64,000 nt of DNA from Halocatena marina (GCF_025913575.1 NZ_CP109785.1:1116001-1180000); one strand, 5' to 3'; positions 1 through 8,949 are shown, counted from the stretch's first letter. A program made the numbers and translations. Notes: generated from the sequence alone by a model not told the origin.

Positions 1-2
1 AC

Positions 3-305
3 GGTGGATATCTCATTGAGTTCAATCTCAAACCAGAGGCGGAAACTCCAGACATTTTCATCTCGTACGTTTCACGCAATGAGGAGTATGGAGACAAGAG
101 CGAGTCGCGTATCGCTGAGTGCACGCTATCGGGATCTCCTGTGCTAGTACAGAGAGACGGGACACACAGTCGAATCGATTTTATGTTACTGTTAACGAAT
201 TGGAGGATCGTCCCGGTCGACTCATCAAGTGTGACCGAAGACAGTACCGTGACACGCTCAGGTGTTACTGGGTGCTCCGTTCTATCTATCTCGGATCAGT
301 CGTAG
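3..305 (+). CDS. Possible C-terminal end of an unidentified protein (5' partial)
   Basis: An open frame runs from the left edge of the window to a TAG at 303-305. Its first half reads like folded protein, with alternating hydrophobic and polar residues (for example YLIEFNLKPEAE and DIFISYVSRNEEYGD), while the tail is Ser/Thr/Val-rich. No family was recognised. The 3' end overlaps the tail of the convergent subtilase by about 20 nt. The frame could be chance; third-position composition is mixed and the start lies outside the window. Confidence 0.33.
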   Translation, partial: GGYLIEFNLKPEAETPDIFISYVSRNEEYGDKSESRIAECTLSGSPVLVQRDGTHSRIDFMLLLTNWRIVPVDSSSVTEDSTVTRSGVTGCSVLSISDQS

Positions 306-1344
306 TTCCCTCATAATCAGCTATTCCCGATCCGTCGCGTGGTTGATCGGGTATATCGCGGGCAGCTGTCTCGAAATCGTTCATGATCTTCGCCGGTGGC
401 GTATCTGGATGGACAGAGAGATACTTCGCGACCATTCCTGCCACCTCCGGAGCAGAAAACGAGGTTCCGGACGCCTTGACCCATGGGCCGTCGAGGGCAG
501 TCCCCATCGTTGTCCCCGAAGCTTGCGCGAGACGGTTATCTTTGCCAATGGCGGCCACGTCGGGATTGTCTCGGTTGGGGTTGTACGAGGAAAACTCGGC
601 GACGGTGCCCTCCTCAGTACAGGCGGCGATACTGAACGCACGCGCTGCGGTTGCGGGACTCCCCGCCTTCTTGCCTGAGTTGCCGGCTGCAACTACATCT
701 CGAACGCCCTTCGTGATGAGTTCATTGTGCACCCGATCTGTCTGCTTTGAACGTTCTCGTGACCCCCACGACATGTTCACGATATCGTACTTCTCCGTAT
801 TGTTGTGGAGCCACTCGTACGCGCGCATGATGACACTGTTTTTGGTTCGACCGTCGCTGCCGAAGATTCTGAGTGCGATGAGATCTGCTTTCGGAGCGAG
901 TCGGGTGACCTGACCGAGCACACCTGTTCCGTGGCCGACGGCATCACCCTCTCCAGCGCCCGTCACGTCTACCTGTTCAATGGTGACGTTCTCGAATACT
1001 GGATGCTTCGGATCGATACCTGAGTCCATTGCCACAACGGTGAGTCCTTCTCCAGTAGCGTCGTCGTCCGGCACGTCGTGTACGTGACGAACGTCCTCAA
1101 TGGTGGCTACAGCGTCTGGATCTTCGCTCACGTGTTCCGGTTCGAGGCATGGCTCGATCAGCAGGTTTCGTTCGATTCCGACGACACGGTCGTCGTCCAT
1201 AATAGCTGATTCGTGATCTGGTTCACATCCAATGAGTGCTGCTCCCCCGATGCTGTCTCCGAAGTAATACGTTTCAATGACATCGCACTCTATCTCCTCG
1301 AGGAACGTAGCCGATTCGCGCGCAAAGACGATGCGCTCGTTCAT
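286..1344 (-). CDS. S8 family subtilisin-like serine peptidase, no signal peptide
   Basis: A 352-residue S8 subtilase. The triad is visible as Asp107 (VVAMDSGID), His138 (GHGTGV) and Ser295 (GTSFSAP), with oxyanion Asn222 in AAGNSG. The first ~95 residues are acidic and may be an inhibitory propeptide. There is no hydrophobic or twin-arginine leader, unlike secreted halolysins, so it probably acts in the cytoplasm or is exported by an unseen route. No C-terminal PKD or repeat domain follows. The ATG at 1344 is the natural start. It converges on the partial frame at the window edge. Peptidase assignment is certain; substrate unknown. Confidence 0.95.
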   Translation of the reverse strand: MNERIVFARESATFLEEIECDVIETYYFGDSIGGAALIGCEPDHESAIMDDDRVVGIERNLLIEPCLEPEHVSEDPDAVATIEDVRHVHDVPDDDATGEGLTVVAMDSGIDPKHPVFENVTIEQVDVTGAGEGDAVGHGTGVLGQVTRLAPKADLIALRIFGSDGRTKNSVIMRAYEWLHNNTEKYDIVNMSWGSRERSKQTDRVHNELITKGVRDVVAAGNSGKKAGSPATAARAFSIAACTEEGTVAEFSSYNPNRDNPDVAAIGKDNRLAQASGTTMGTALDGPWVKASGTSFSAPEVAGMVAKYLSVHPDTPPAKIMNDFETAARDIPDQPRDGSGIADYEGTTTDPR

Positions 1345-1612
1345 ACCTCATGTTATCCATCTAGCTACCTTACGTTGTTGGTCAAAGTACAATCCAACAT
1401 AGAATTAATTCAGAGATACCGTCTTGATTCTGTATTCGTAGCTATTCCACATGAATTGAATTCGGTCCTGGAATGCTCTTGCTGTGATGTTGTGCAAAGC
1501 ACGCCCAGTTGCAGACAACCAGACCGACGGGGACAACCTACTGTGGTACTGCGTATCAGCCATAACGTAGACATCCATTGTGAGGGTCCCAGAGTAATCA
1601 GACAAGCGAACC

Positions 1613-1618
1613 TTTTTA
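1613..1618 (+). promoter_or_regulatory. TATA-like box of the alpha/beta hydrolase gene
   Basis: TTTTTA centred about 25 nt before the ATG at 1641 fits a leaderless haloarchaeal transcript. It is the main reason for choosing that ATG over a TTG at 1626. Confidence 0.5.
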
Positions 1619-1640
1619 GTTATGTTTGACAGTCATCAGT

Positions 1641-2435
1641 ATGAACATTCCAGAGGGTTGGACGACAGAGACTGTGTCTGTAAACGGGGTCGATTTACAG
1701 TACTACAGAACTGGGAACGGTCCACCGTTGGTTATGGCCCATGGATTTTTCGACAACGGGCGCTGTTGGGCCCCACTAGCTGACGATCTCGCAGACGATT
1801 ACGACGTGATAATGTACGATGCTCGCGGCCACGGACTATCAGACGCTCCCGAAACTGGGTACGATACCGAAAGTCGGGTCGCCGACCTCGTTGGAATCGT
1901 CACAGAGTTGGATCTCAACGATCCGATTCTACTCGGACACTCGATGGGCGGCGCGACGGCGGCGTCGACGGCAGCAAAACATCCTACTCTTCCGCGTGCA
2001 GTAGTTCTCGAAGACCCCGCAGGCATGTACGGCGAGCCGGACAGAGATCCTGATGAACGTGCACAGATCGTCATGAAGCGCCTCAATGATCGAGCTGATC
2101 GATCGGTTGAGGATGTGATGCGCGAGTACGATAACGACCTTGATTCAGAGTGGACGCGACGCCTCGTAGTAGCAGACACCGAGTGCCGCCCGGCTATCGC
2201 TGAAATAGCCCGTGAAGGCTATCCCATACTGAAGGACACGTTCGGCGAGATTTCTTGCCCAACGCTCGTGCTGAAGGCTGACGGTGACACTGAACGGCGG
2301 GTCAACGACAGAGAAGTCGCTGATGAACTCACGCACGGGCGATTGGTCCACATTCCTGACGCTGGCCACTGTGTGTTTCGGGATGAGTACGACGCTGCGT
2401 ACGCTGAACTACGCACGTTTCTCCAGCGAGTATAG
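1641..2435 (+). CDS. Alpha/beta hydrolase
   Basis: A 264-residue alpha/beta-hydrolase fold protein. It shows the HGF oxyanion segment (34-36), the nucleophile elbow GHSMGG with Ser101, a late acid near Asp214/Asp216 and His243 in DAGHC. Such enzymes hydrolyse esters, lactones or C-C bonds in the cytoplasm; the substrate cannot be read from sequence. The ATG at 1641 is preferred because a TATA-like box sits 25 nt upstream; an in-frame TTG at 1626 would add five residues. It appears monocistronic, flanked by long gene-poor DNA. Confidence 0.9.
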   Translation: MNIPEGWTTETVSVNGVDLQYYRTGNGPPLVMAHGFFDNGRCWAPLADDLADDYDVIMYDARGHGLSDAPETGYDTESRVADLVGIVTELDLNDPILLGHSMGGATAASTAAKHPTLPRAVVLEDPAGMYGEPDRDPDERAQIVMKRLNDRADRSVEDVMREYDNDLDSEWTRRLVVADTECRPAIAEIAREGYPILKDTFGEISCPTLVLKADGDTERRVNDREVADELTHGRLVHIPDAGHCVFRDEYDAAYAELRTFLQRV

Positions 2436-3299
2436 CGGAGATTGACCACTTTTTGACGCTGGTCAGTATTTGCTACTGTCATATTCCATCCAAACTCACT
2501 CGATTCAATTCACCAGTCAGTTCTGCACTCCTCCTCTTGTGGCCGGAAGAAGCACGATACGCCGAGCGAAAAAGAAATCTGTCAGCTGCGACTCGGTGTC
2601 GCCAAAGCTGTCCGTGTCTTGTTCCTCGAGGTGGCGTGTCTTTCGTCGTACGGGCCGTTAAGGCTCTCAATAGCGCGTTACCGAGCACACGCTGAGGATG
2701 ACAAATTCCTTCATCCGACGATATACGAATGGGGTCTATTCAATTAAAAATAATGACTCAATTCAATGACGGAACTGTGATGGAAAATTAGGACTCATCA
2801 TAGTACGAGATCCAACCGTATTATTGATGATTAGGTGGTATAGATGATTCATTGTCAGTTGTATCGATCTAGTTCATATGTTGATACGGCCCACCATTTG
2901 GTGCCTGAGGTGGCAACATCAATTTGAGTCGGAAGCCGATCAGTCGATCGGTATCGCTACTCATCTACGTACTGTGGCTGTCCAAACGACGGTATTCAGG
3001 ACGTGAATGCTGTATTTTGTTGTGCTACTACGCCTTTGACGTAGCAAATGATGTATGAAATCTGTATGGTGACGTCATTGTGCGGAAATTTTTAAGTTCT
3101 GATTTGTGCTTTTGAGATGGCTTCAGACAGCCAGAACCCCCATCGATTATTCAATGTGCTTTATCGTATGCTATCGGATTGACAGAATTTCAGAGTGTAT
3201 TTCAAGAATTTCAACAGTCGAAGATCTGATGAGGATTATTGGCAAGCGATAAAACGATCATCGCTGCGGTCGTGTTACTAATACTAGGAGTGTACCAAC
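2436..3299 (+). other. Gene-poor stretch with possible gene remnants before gtrA-like gene
   Basis: No convincing full gene. A TTTTTAA box at 3089-3096 precedes an ATG at 3117 by about 24 nt, but the frame ends after 21 codons at 3182. From 3239 a short frame encodes one clear hydrophobic segment (TIIAAVVLLILGVYQ) that runs out of frame into the next gene. This could be the last membrane helix of a lost upstream protein, such as a glycosyltransferase of the kind often paired with GtrA proteins. That idea is inference only. Confidence 0.3.
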
Positions 3300-3770
3300 A
3301 TGTCTCTCATATCCCGACTCGAATCGTCAACACTCGTTGCACGACTTCAGGATCTTCCCTTCATCCCATCGGCTCTTGTTCAACCAGCGCTCCTCAGTCA
3401 GTTCATCATTGTCGGTGTTATTGGTGGTCTCATCGAGAATATCACTCTCATCGCGCTCGTTTCCGGATTCGAACTTTCCACTCTCATTAGTGCCGCCATC
3501 GGAAAGGAATGCTCGATCCTCTCGATGTTCGTGATAAACGACAATTGGACCTTCCGTAATCACCGCGACAAGCCACTTTACCGGCGAGTGTTTCAGTCGA
3601 ATATCAACCGCTTTGGCAGTATTATCATCGGTCTGGTCGTCCTCTTTGTACTCACCACATGGCTACACGTCTGGTATCTCGTCGCGAACCTCATCGGTAT
3701 CGGGTTTGGGTTCATTTTTAACTACGCAGCTGAATCGCTTCTCACGTGGCGGGTTCACGACGAGTCGTGA
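3300..3770 (+). CDS. GtrA-like family membrane protein
   Basis: A 156-residue protein with four predicted membrane helices (about 31-53, 59-80, 98-118 and 125-147). It has the GtrA hallmarks: an N-terminal QFIIVGVIGG segment, an Asn-rich loop with WTFRNH, and Arg/His-rich cytoplasmic turns. GtrA-type proteins are thought to take part in moving lipid-linked sugars or in polysaccharide assembly. The usual partner glycosyltransferase is absent here; only a possible remnant lies upstream. The ATG at 3300 is the only good start. Confidence 0.85.
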   Translation: MSLISRLESSTLVARLQDLPFIPSALVQPALLSQFIIVGVIGGLIENITLIALVSGFELSTLISAAIGKECSILSMFVINDNWTFRNHRDKPLYRRVFQSNINRFGSIIIGLVVLFVLTTWLHVWYLVANLIGIGFGFIFNYAAESLLTWRVHDES

Positions 3771-3932
3771 CTGCTCATTGAAACGACGAGGGTCGCTCCC
3801 GACGACTGTCTGCTGTTTGAGGCACTGATGACGAACTAACAGTCACTTAACTCACGTACGTTGGACGTACGAATATTTTCAAAACCAACACTCATCTGGT
3901 CGACGAATGTATTTTGGTAGTGCCCAGTACCA

Positions 3933-4235
3933 GTGTGTCTCATACGACGATCGATCCTCCGGATTACGACTGTTGTAGTGTTTGTCGCGACAGCTCTGCA
4001 TGTTCTGATCTTTGTAATTTGTGTCCTATGTTTGCCAGTTCGATTACTATTAGTGTTTTGTTGGGTGTTAAATTGGAACAGCGAACAAAGTCGGCTATTA
4101 GTTTGTCTTCTCGTCTCGTGCACCGTTCGGATGCGGCCACGCGATCACCAGCGTGAATCAATCGATACAACACCGATTAGTCTCGACAACGTAGAAGCGG
4201 TGTCGTGGTTGATTCATCGACTTTTGACTGACTAG
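3933..4235 (+). CDS. Possible small membrane protein, unrecognised
   Basis: A GTG-started frame of 100 codons. The first half is very hydrophobic (two probable membrane segments, about 10-31 and 33-62); the tail is polar and protein-like (SLDNVEAVSWLIHRLL). A stop just upstream rules out a longer N-terminus. No family recognised, no clear promoter and no partner genes, so it may be a decayed gene or chance. Confidence 0.28.
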   Translation: MCLIRRSILRITTVVVFVATALHVLIFVICVLCLPVRLLLVFCWVLNWNSEQSRLLVCLLVSCTVRMRPRDHQRESIDTTPISLDNVEAVSWLIHRLLTD

Positions 4236-4373
4236 ATCGTAGTGAACAGTGACCCCTGATCTGTTTTATCCCGGCACTGCGACACAGCTAAGGGAAGAAA
4301 TTCGATTATCTCTGGTACTGTCTTTGCTGTTTCACAACTGTGGCAAACAGAAATGTACATAAATTGTACGCTG

Positions 4374-4393
4374 TTACAAACATACGCTTGTAA
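4374..4393. repeat. Palindromic element, copy 1 of 2
   Basis: TTACAAAC-ATAC-GCTTGTAA, an inverted repeat with 7 of 8 arm bases paired, followed by TGG. A near-identical, perfectly paired copy lies at 44708-44727, also followed by TGG. A second small inverted repeat (GTACA-TAAAT-TGTAC, 4355-4369) lies just upstream of this copy. Confidence 0.6.
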
Positions 4394-4647
4394 TGGGATG
4401 GACCACGCTCCCGCCGAGAAACAGAGTTAGTAGGGTCATCACTGGTTCGCCAGCGCGATATCCGTCTGGATGGCGAGCAAGTCGTCTCGTTGACGGAGGA
4501 AGCGATCAGTGTTGTATAGGTGCCATGGACATTCGTATCGGAACCAAGTGCAGGGAGTCTGCGCGCAATAAACTCCCCTTTCACTATTCGATGGACGAGC
4601 ACTGACTATTGATTTCGGACTTACTCTGTGCAGTGAGATCGTGAACG

Positions 4648-4884
4648 TTAGCTGCCAGACTGAAGCCGAACTTCATCGTCTGTCACTTCAGCAACTATTC
4701 GCTCTTGGAGTGGATAGGTGTCTTCTTCGATGTCTGCCCATCCAAATCTTGCTTTCACACGGTCTGTGATTCCCGGGTCTGGATCGACGTAGGCTGTCCC
4801 ATGTTCAACGGTGGCTACGATACCGACCGTCGTGTCTTCGTGAACAACGGATTTTCCTTCATCGGCTTCTGTGATCGTTGTCAT
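4648..4884 (-). CDS. Small haloarchaeal PRC-barrel-like protein
   Basis: A 78-residue acidic protein resembling a small family widespread in haloarchaea. It has an N-terminal 'EGKSVVHED' strand region, a conserved GTAYVDPDPG motif, a GWADIEEDTYPL motif and a C-terminal 'VRLQSG' strand. Length and strand pattern suggest a single PRC-barrel-like fold. Function is unknown; PRC barrels often mediate RNA or protein contacts. It stands alone, with no operon partner. Confidence 0.88.
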   Translation of the reverse strand: MTTITEADEGKSVVHEDTTVGIVATVEHGTAYVDPDPGITDRVKARFGWADIEEDTYPLQERIVAEVTDDEVRLQSGS

Positions 4885-5270
4885 TGCATGATACTGATCG
4901 GCAAGAATACGGATTCGACTTTTGGTTGCACATGCCAGTGTGGTATATCACCGATCGATAGCGTCGTATCTGTTGTGCTGACACTGCGGGATTGATTCGA
5001 TGTAGTCTGTGCTCGGCACATGCCTAAGCGCACTCCTCGCCCATTCACAATCCAACACAAACATCGAATTTCCCTAAATGCGTTAGAATGATATGCTCAT
5101 CGACGACCGTGGTATAAATACCAAAATTGGAACAAATACACTCTCTCCACAGGTGTCAACAATGATGGATCTAAATATCAATTCGATAGTCATTGGATCG
5201 ACGAATTGTAATATATCCTGTCTTAGTACTGTATCACCCGACCGGTCTCATATCTTTGCTCTCCCAGCTT
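4885..5270 (+). other. Gene-poor, A+T-rich stretch
   Basis: No supported gene on either strand. Short frames here are broken and lack promoter-like elements. It separates the small PRC-like gene from the broken dehydrogenase. Confidence 0.5.
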
Positions 5271-5823
5271 TTAAACCGATATCCATTCATCAGATTCTAT
5301 TTCCCATCGGAGGGTATCTGACTGACTGTATACACCGATCGTCTTCTCGTGATCGTCCTTTTTTGTAGCGAGTGCAACCGCAACAGAGCCGAACACTTCA
5401 GCGGGCAGCTATCGGGGTTGATGTCCGTCTTGGATCGAGTGCCGAGATGTGATATCGGAACAAGCTCGTCGATCCGTACGGCCCCACCGTCTCTGCTTAC
5501 ATACTGCGCGAGTGCTTGCATAAGCATATTACATGAGAACGGTACTTCGGAGGTCCTCCTCGCTGTCGATCTGACCGATGATTCCAACAAGGGTCGTGAG
5601 TTGATCTGTCGCTGTACCTGTCGATTCGAGATGGTTGTAGAGATTATTGAGGTGTTTTTGACTCCGTGACGGTACAATTACCGTTGCATCTCTATTGAGA
5701 AACGCGTGGACGTTTCCCGCATCAATCTGCCCAGCACCTCCGGCAACGAGTGTAATTATTCCATTGTTGCTCGTCCGTCTCTCGATCAGCCAACACAGAA
5801 TCGAATGTTGCGTTTAGCGACAT
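5271..5823 (-). pseudogene. Broken short-chain dehydrogenase (frameshifted, internally deleted)
   Basis: The minus strand holds pieces of one SDR in several frames. From an ATG at 5823 about 22 residues run in frame 1. After a shift, the next piece contains VAGGAG followed by a DATVIVPSRS segment, a typical Rossmann start, and ends LRSTVLM then stop. A later piece (ALAQYVSRDGG, RIDELVPI) and, in another frame, VFGSVAVALAT with SQSDTLRWE match an SDR C-terminus. Roughly 100 central residues, including the Tyr-x3-Lys region, are missing. It cannot make an active enzyme. Confidence 0.75.
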
Positions 5824-5889
5824 ATTCGTTATTCAGTTAATCTTTACGTGGTTAAGTATCATCTCATGGCCAGAATCGTTTCAGACGCG

Positions 5890-6050
5890 CCTGTGCAGAC
5901 ACGATTATTACGGATCAACACAATTGTGAAAGCCTCAAACCAATGATTGTGGCAGACAAAGGAGCGTATCGTGGCAATTGCGAGCATTTTGAACAGTATC
6001 CTCTTCATGAACCGGATCACCAATTCAATGCCCTCTCACTCGTAAAATCA
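5890..6050 (+). mobile_element. Possible fragment of an IS5-type transposase
   Basis: A short stretch of the + strand translates with MIVADKGAY preceded by DQHNCESLKP. This resembles the 'ADKGYD' region around the second catalytic Asp of IS5-family DDE transposases. The frame soon degenerates, no full ORF or terminal repeats were seen, and the similarity is limited to a few residues. Confidence 0.35.
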
Positions 6051-6071
6051 TTCCCTGTGAAAGCTATTCTG

Positions 6072-6521
6072 TCATTCTTTTGTTTCATATGGCATACCGA
6101 TATTCTCCTGGATTTGTATTAGCATCCGCCGTAACAGAAGTCGTTCCTCAGTTGTGAATCCGTCTAGCATTGTCTCCTCTGTGCGACTCCAGCACGCTTC
6201 AATCGGAGGTATCATCTTTTCCCCTTCTTCGGTCAAAAATACCTGTTGAATTCGTGCATCATCTGGATCCCGTTGACGCTCGACGAAACCGACGTCTTCG
6301 AGTTTTCGTACGGCTTTGGTGATCGAAGGAGGTTTCACAGAGAGCGCCTCAGCTAGGTCGGACTGAGAACACCCATCCGTTTCTGCTAATTGGGCAAGAA
6401 CGAGTTCCTGCCCTCCTTGTAGGTCAAGTTCGTCAAGTGCTGTAATGAGTTGATTTTGTTGATGTTTCGAGGCGTACGCCAGTTGATACCCGACTGAATC
6501 ACGAATCGTTGTGTTATCCAT
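6072..6521 (-). CDS. MarR family transcriptional regulator
   Basis: A 149-residue winged-helix regulator of the MarR type. It has an N-terminal dimerisation helix, the helix-turn-helix at about 45-75 (CSQSDLAEALSVKPPSIT) and the wing with the conserved RDPDDAR motif near residue 88. The C-terminal helix completes the dimer. The ATG at 6521 is preferred over an in-frame GTG at 6530: a TTATTTA box lies about 30 nt upstream, with an inverted repeat between box and start, a layout suggesting autorepression. The target gene is not obvious; no oxidoreductase or efflux pump is adjacent. Confidence 0.9.
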   Translation of the reverse strand: MDNTTIRDSVGYQLAYASKHQQNQLITALDELDLQGGQELVLAQLAETDGCSQSDLAEALSVKPPSITKAVRKLEDVGFVERQRDPDDARIQQVFLTEEGEKMIPPIEACWSRTEETMLDGFTTEERLLLRRMLIQIQENIGMPYETKE

Positions 6522-6530
6522 ATACAACAC

Positions 6531-6555
6531 GGGTAACAGTTATCCGGGTAAATAA
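6531..6555 (-). promoter_or_regulatory. Promoter and likely operator of the MarR gene
   Basis: On the minus strand, TTATTTA (6555-6549) is followed by the imperfect palindrome GGATAAC-T-GTTACCC (6545-6531), ending 9 nt before the ATG. Binding there would block transcription start, as expected for an autoregulated MarR repressor. Confidence 0.5.
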
Positions 6556-6699
6556 GACTGGCGCAGTGTAGACAACGATCAGCAAACCACCTTTGATACT
6601 GTCCATCTCATTGTGTGCGGTTTTTGCACCACTAGTGAATGTATCGACTCGTTGTATCGATGGTTCTCAAGTTAAAAATCCAATCAATCCATGGAGTTG

Positions 6700-6900
6700 G
6701 ACATGGGCGTCCTCTGAGCACCGGTCAATGGGGAAGCCGGTGCGGTCTTTGAGGCCGCCACGGTGTGCCACACGAAGTGAGGATGGTGATGGACAATCCG
6801 AAACCGAGTGAATCGGTTGCTTCGTGCGGTGGATACGGTCTGCATGTACCCCCTCGGTTGGATGGCGTTTGTCGCCGAGGGATGCGGCAGGTAGCGGGAG
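6700..6900. other. Hairpin-rich G+C island in non-coding DNA
   Basis: Several stems follow one another: GCACCGG/CCGGTGC (6718-6724 with 6737-6743); CACGAAG/CTTCGTG (6771-6777 with 6820-6826) enclosing AACCGA/TCGGTT (6802-6807 with 6813-6818); and CCCTCGG/CCGAGGG (6851-6857 with 6875-6881) extended by GCAT/ATGC. Flanking DNA is A+T-rich. No conserved protein frame spans it. It could be a structured RNA or the remnant end of a transposon. The rest of 6556-7195 shows no gene. Confidence 0.5.
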
Positions 6901-7195
6901 GTTGGACAACTTACCCCGTACAGTTTCCCGCGTTGCCGCCGATATTTCGTAAACTACCATCACATATTAAATCATCCAATATTCAATGCGTTGATAGACG
7001 AACTTACTCTGGAGAGACTATTCTATGAGACCACTCAACGTGGTATAATCGCGGGAATTACTGGCGATGATCGTATGATCAAAGAGTAAGGGTCCACAGA
7101 AGTCATCACGTACCTTGTGACCGTCCATTAATCTCTGCACCGGTACTGCTCAGGTGACTACCGAGCGCATCAATTAACAATACTGGTGAGGATGA

Positions 7196-8458
7196 CTACG
7201 TTGAGGGTGGGATATCGACGATACCGATTGTCCACAGATCCTCGCTTGACTCCTGCGCACGAACCCCATCGACCGCACACCGCCAGCCCTTCCCTGGTCC
7301 GAGCCACCACGGATCGAACGTGTGCATTCCATCGTTCGCCCAGTCGCTGCCGAACTCGTGGAGCACGGGCGATCCGGAAACCTCTTGATCGGCGTACGTA
7401 GATGGTGAGAGGTCGGTCACCTCGTAGCATCGGATGCGATCGCCGTAATTTTCGACAGAGTCCTGAAAGTAGAGGAACAGCCGATCGTCAACGACGATTG
7501 GTCGGCCGCCTTGTCGGCCTGCTTGGAGTCGATCCGTGACGACGGGGTTGCCCTCGTGTGGAATCCACCCCTCGCGTTCGAGATCCGTCGAATGATACAC
7601 CATTACGTTCTCGTTGCCCCGCTCGGTGAACAGCCACCACCGCCCCTTGTACCGGACGAACGTCGGATCATGCGAGTAATACTCGACATCGATCGCGTTG
7701 CCGATATGCGTCCAGTCGGTGGGGAACCGCTGGGCTTTGTACAGCTCGACCTTCTTTCCCGTCGGTGGGCACATGTAATACTCGTTCTGATACTTCCAGA
7801 CGAGCGGGAAGGATGTGTGGTATCGCTTCGTGAGCACGACCTGGTTGTAGGTCCAGTGTAATCCATCCGAACTGGTGGCGTGCCCAATCGGGGCGTCCGG
7901 CCTCCGATTCTCGTTGACGATCTCGAAGAACATGTGCCACGTGCCCTCTTCGACGAACATGAACGGATCCGCAACGTAATCAACGGCTCCGTAGTCGGTT
8001 ACGTCACTGGCTCGCAACACGGGCGTGGCGTCCGACGGATGGAAATTCGTGCCCGTCGGAAGCGTTGCACCGTGCGGAGCGTGCGGCATCGTCGGAATCG
8101 TCTCGCCAACGTACAATGCCTCCTTGGTCTCGGATTCTGACTCCGCAGATGACTGCGTATCGGTAGATTCGGAGTCAGTCGGAGTATCTGTTTCAGACCG
8201 AGCTGGGGAATCTGCTGGAGTATCAGTTTCGGAGCGAGCGGGGACTTCCGCTGACTGCGTCTCTGTGGTTGGTGATTGGCTCTGAGTCGCTGTACTCTGT
8301 CTCTCTGGCTCTGGAGATGACTGTGTTGTAGCTGATGGAGATGAATCAGTGGATCGGTGGCTCGCTGTAGAAGGTGAGTCAGATTCCAACTGTTGGCAGC
8401 CAGTCATCGCGGCTATAAGTGACGTACTCAACAGAAACCGGCGTCGGGTCCAATCCAT
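7196..8458 (-). CDS. Tat-exported lipoprotein with GH43-like five-bladed beta-propeller
   Basis: A 420-residue protein with a twin-arginine leader (TRRRFLL) and lipobox MTGC, giving lipidated Cys21. Next comes a Ser/Thr/Glu/Pro linker of about 110 residues containing a 12-residue tandem repeat (PARSETDTPADS, then PARSETDTPTDS). The rest resembles the propeller domain of glycoside hydrolase GH43/levansucrase-like proteins and the N-terminal domain of plant GINT1 transferases: DYVADPFMF, HDPTFVRYKGRWWLF, and a final FDPWWLGPGKGW. It is probably anchored outside the membrane and may bind or process glycans; catalysis is unproven. Confidence 0.85.
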   Translation of the reverse strand: MDWTRRRFLLSTSLIAAMTGCQQLESDSPSTASHRSTDSSPSATTQSSPEPERQSTATQSQSPTTETQSAEVPARSETDTPADSPARSETDTPTDSESTDTQSSAESESETKEALYVGETIPTMPHAPHGATLPTGTNFHPSDATPVLRASDVTDYGAVDYVADPFMFVEEGTWHMFFEIVNENRRPDAPIGHATSSDGLHWTYNQVVLTKRYHTSFPLVWKYQNEYYMCPPTGKKVELYKAQRFPTDWTHIGNAIDVEYYSHDPTFVRYKGRWWLFTERGNENVMVYHSTDLEREGWIPHEGNPVVTDRLQAGRQGGRPIVVDDRLFLYFQDSVENYGDRIRCYEVTDLSPSTYADQEVSGSPVLHEFGSDWANDGMHTFDPWWLGPGKGWRCAVDGVRAQESSEDLWTIGIVDIPPST

Positions 8459-8949
8459 TATCTAAATTCCTGCAAACAAGGGCATCAAATTACCGATTTA
8501 TGTCTGTTCTAATTAATAATAGTTATCTGGGATAATCATTTTCAATATGCACGAAGTAGTGGAGTTTTCGAAAATAGTATAGTTGATTATTCATATTATA
8601 TGAGTGCTATTGGAAAGTTATGATCTTGACGAAGATGAACCCAAATGTGAGAATCGGTTTCGATTAGACAATACGAGGAGATAGACCACTTGATTCACTT
8701 CCAGTGTGAGACAGGTAACTGTTTACTTCCATGGGAATATGGCGTATCAATATCCATTACGATAATACAGTTGTAATGACATGGGAGTCTCCGTTTACAG
8801 ACGGAGAATAAGGTGGTTGCGTTAATCTCATTCCAGCGCCCAGCTCTTGGTATGACGCTGCCGGTGTTTGTGAGAGTGTTCAAATGTAGATTCGAGGGAG
8901 AGTGGATGTGAGTGCCCTCTCGTGAATCATTTATGGTGATCATGCTCGA
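8459..8949 (+). other. Gene-poor stretch
   Basis: No supported gene; A+T-rich, with one notable hairpin at 8789-8806 listed separately. Confidence 0.5.
8789..8806. repeat. Hairpin resembling the right end of an IS200/IS605-type element
   Basis: CTCCGT-TTACAG-ACGGAG forms a perfect six-base stem. TnpB-type elements of haloarchaea often end in a CTCCGTnnnnACGGAG-like hairpin, so this may be a leftover element end. No tnpA or tnpB frame is adjacent. Confidence 0.3.
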
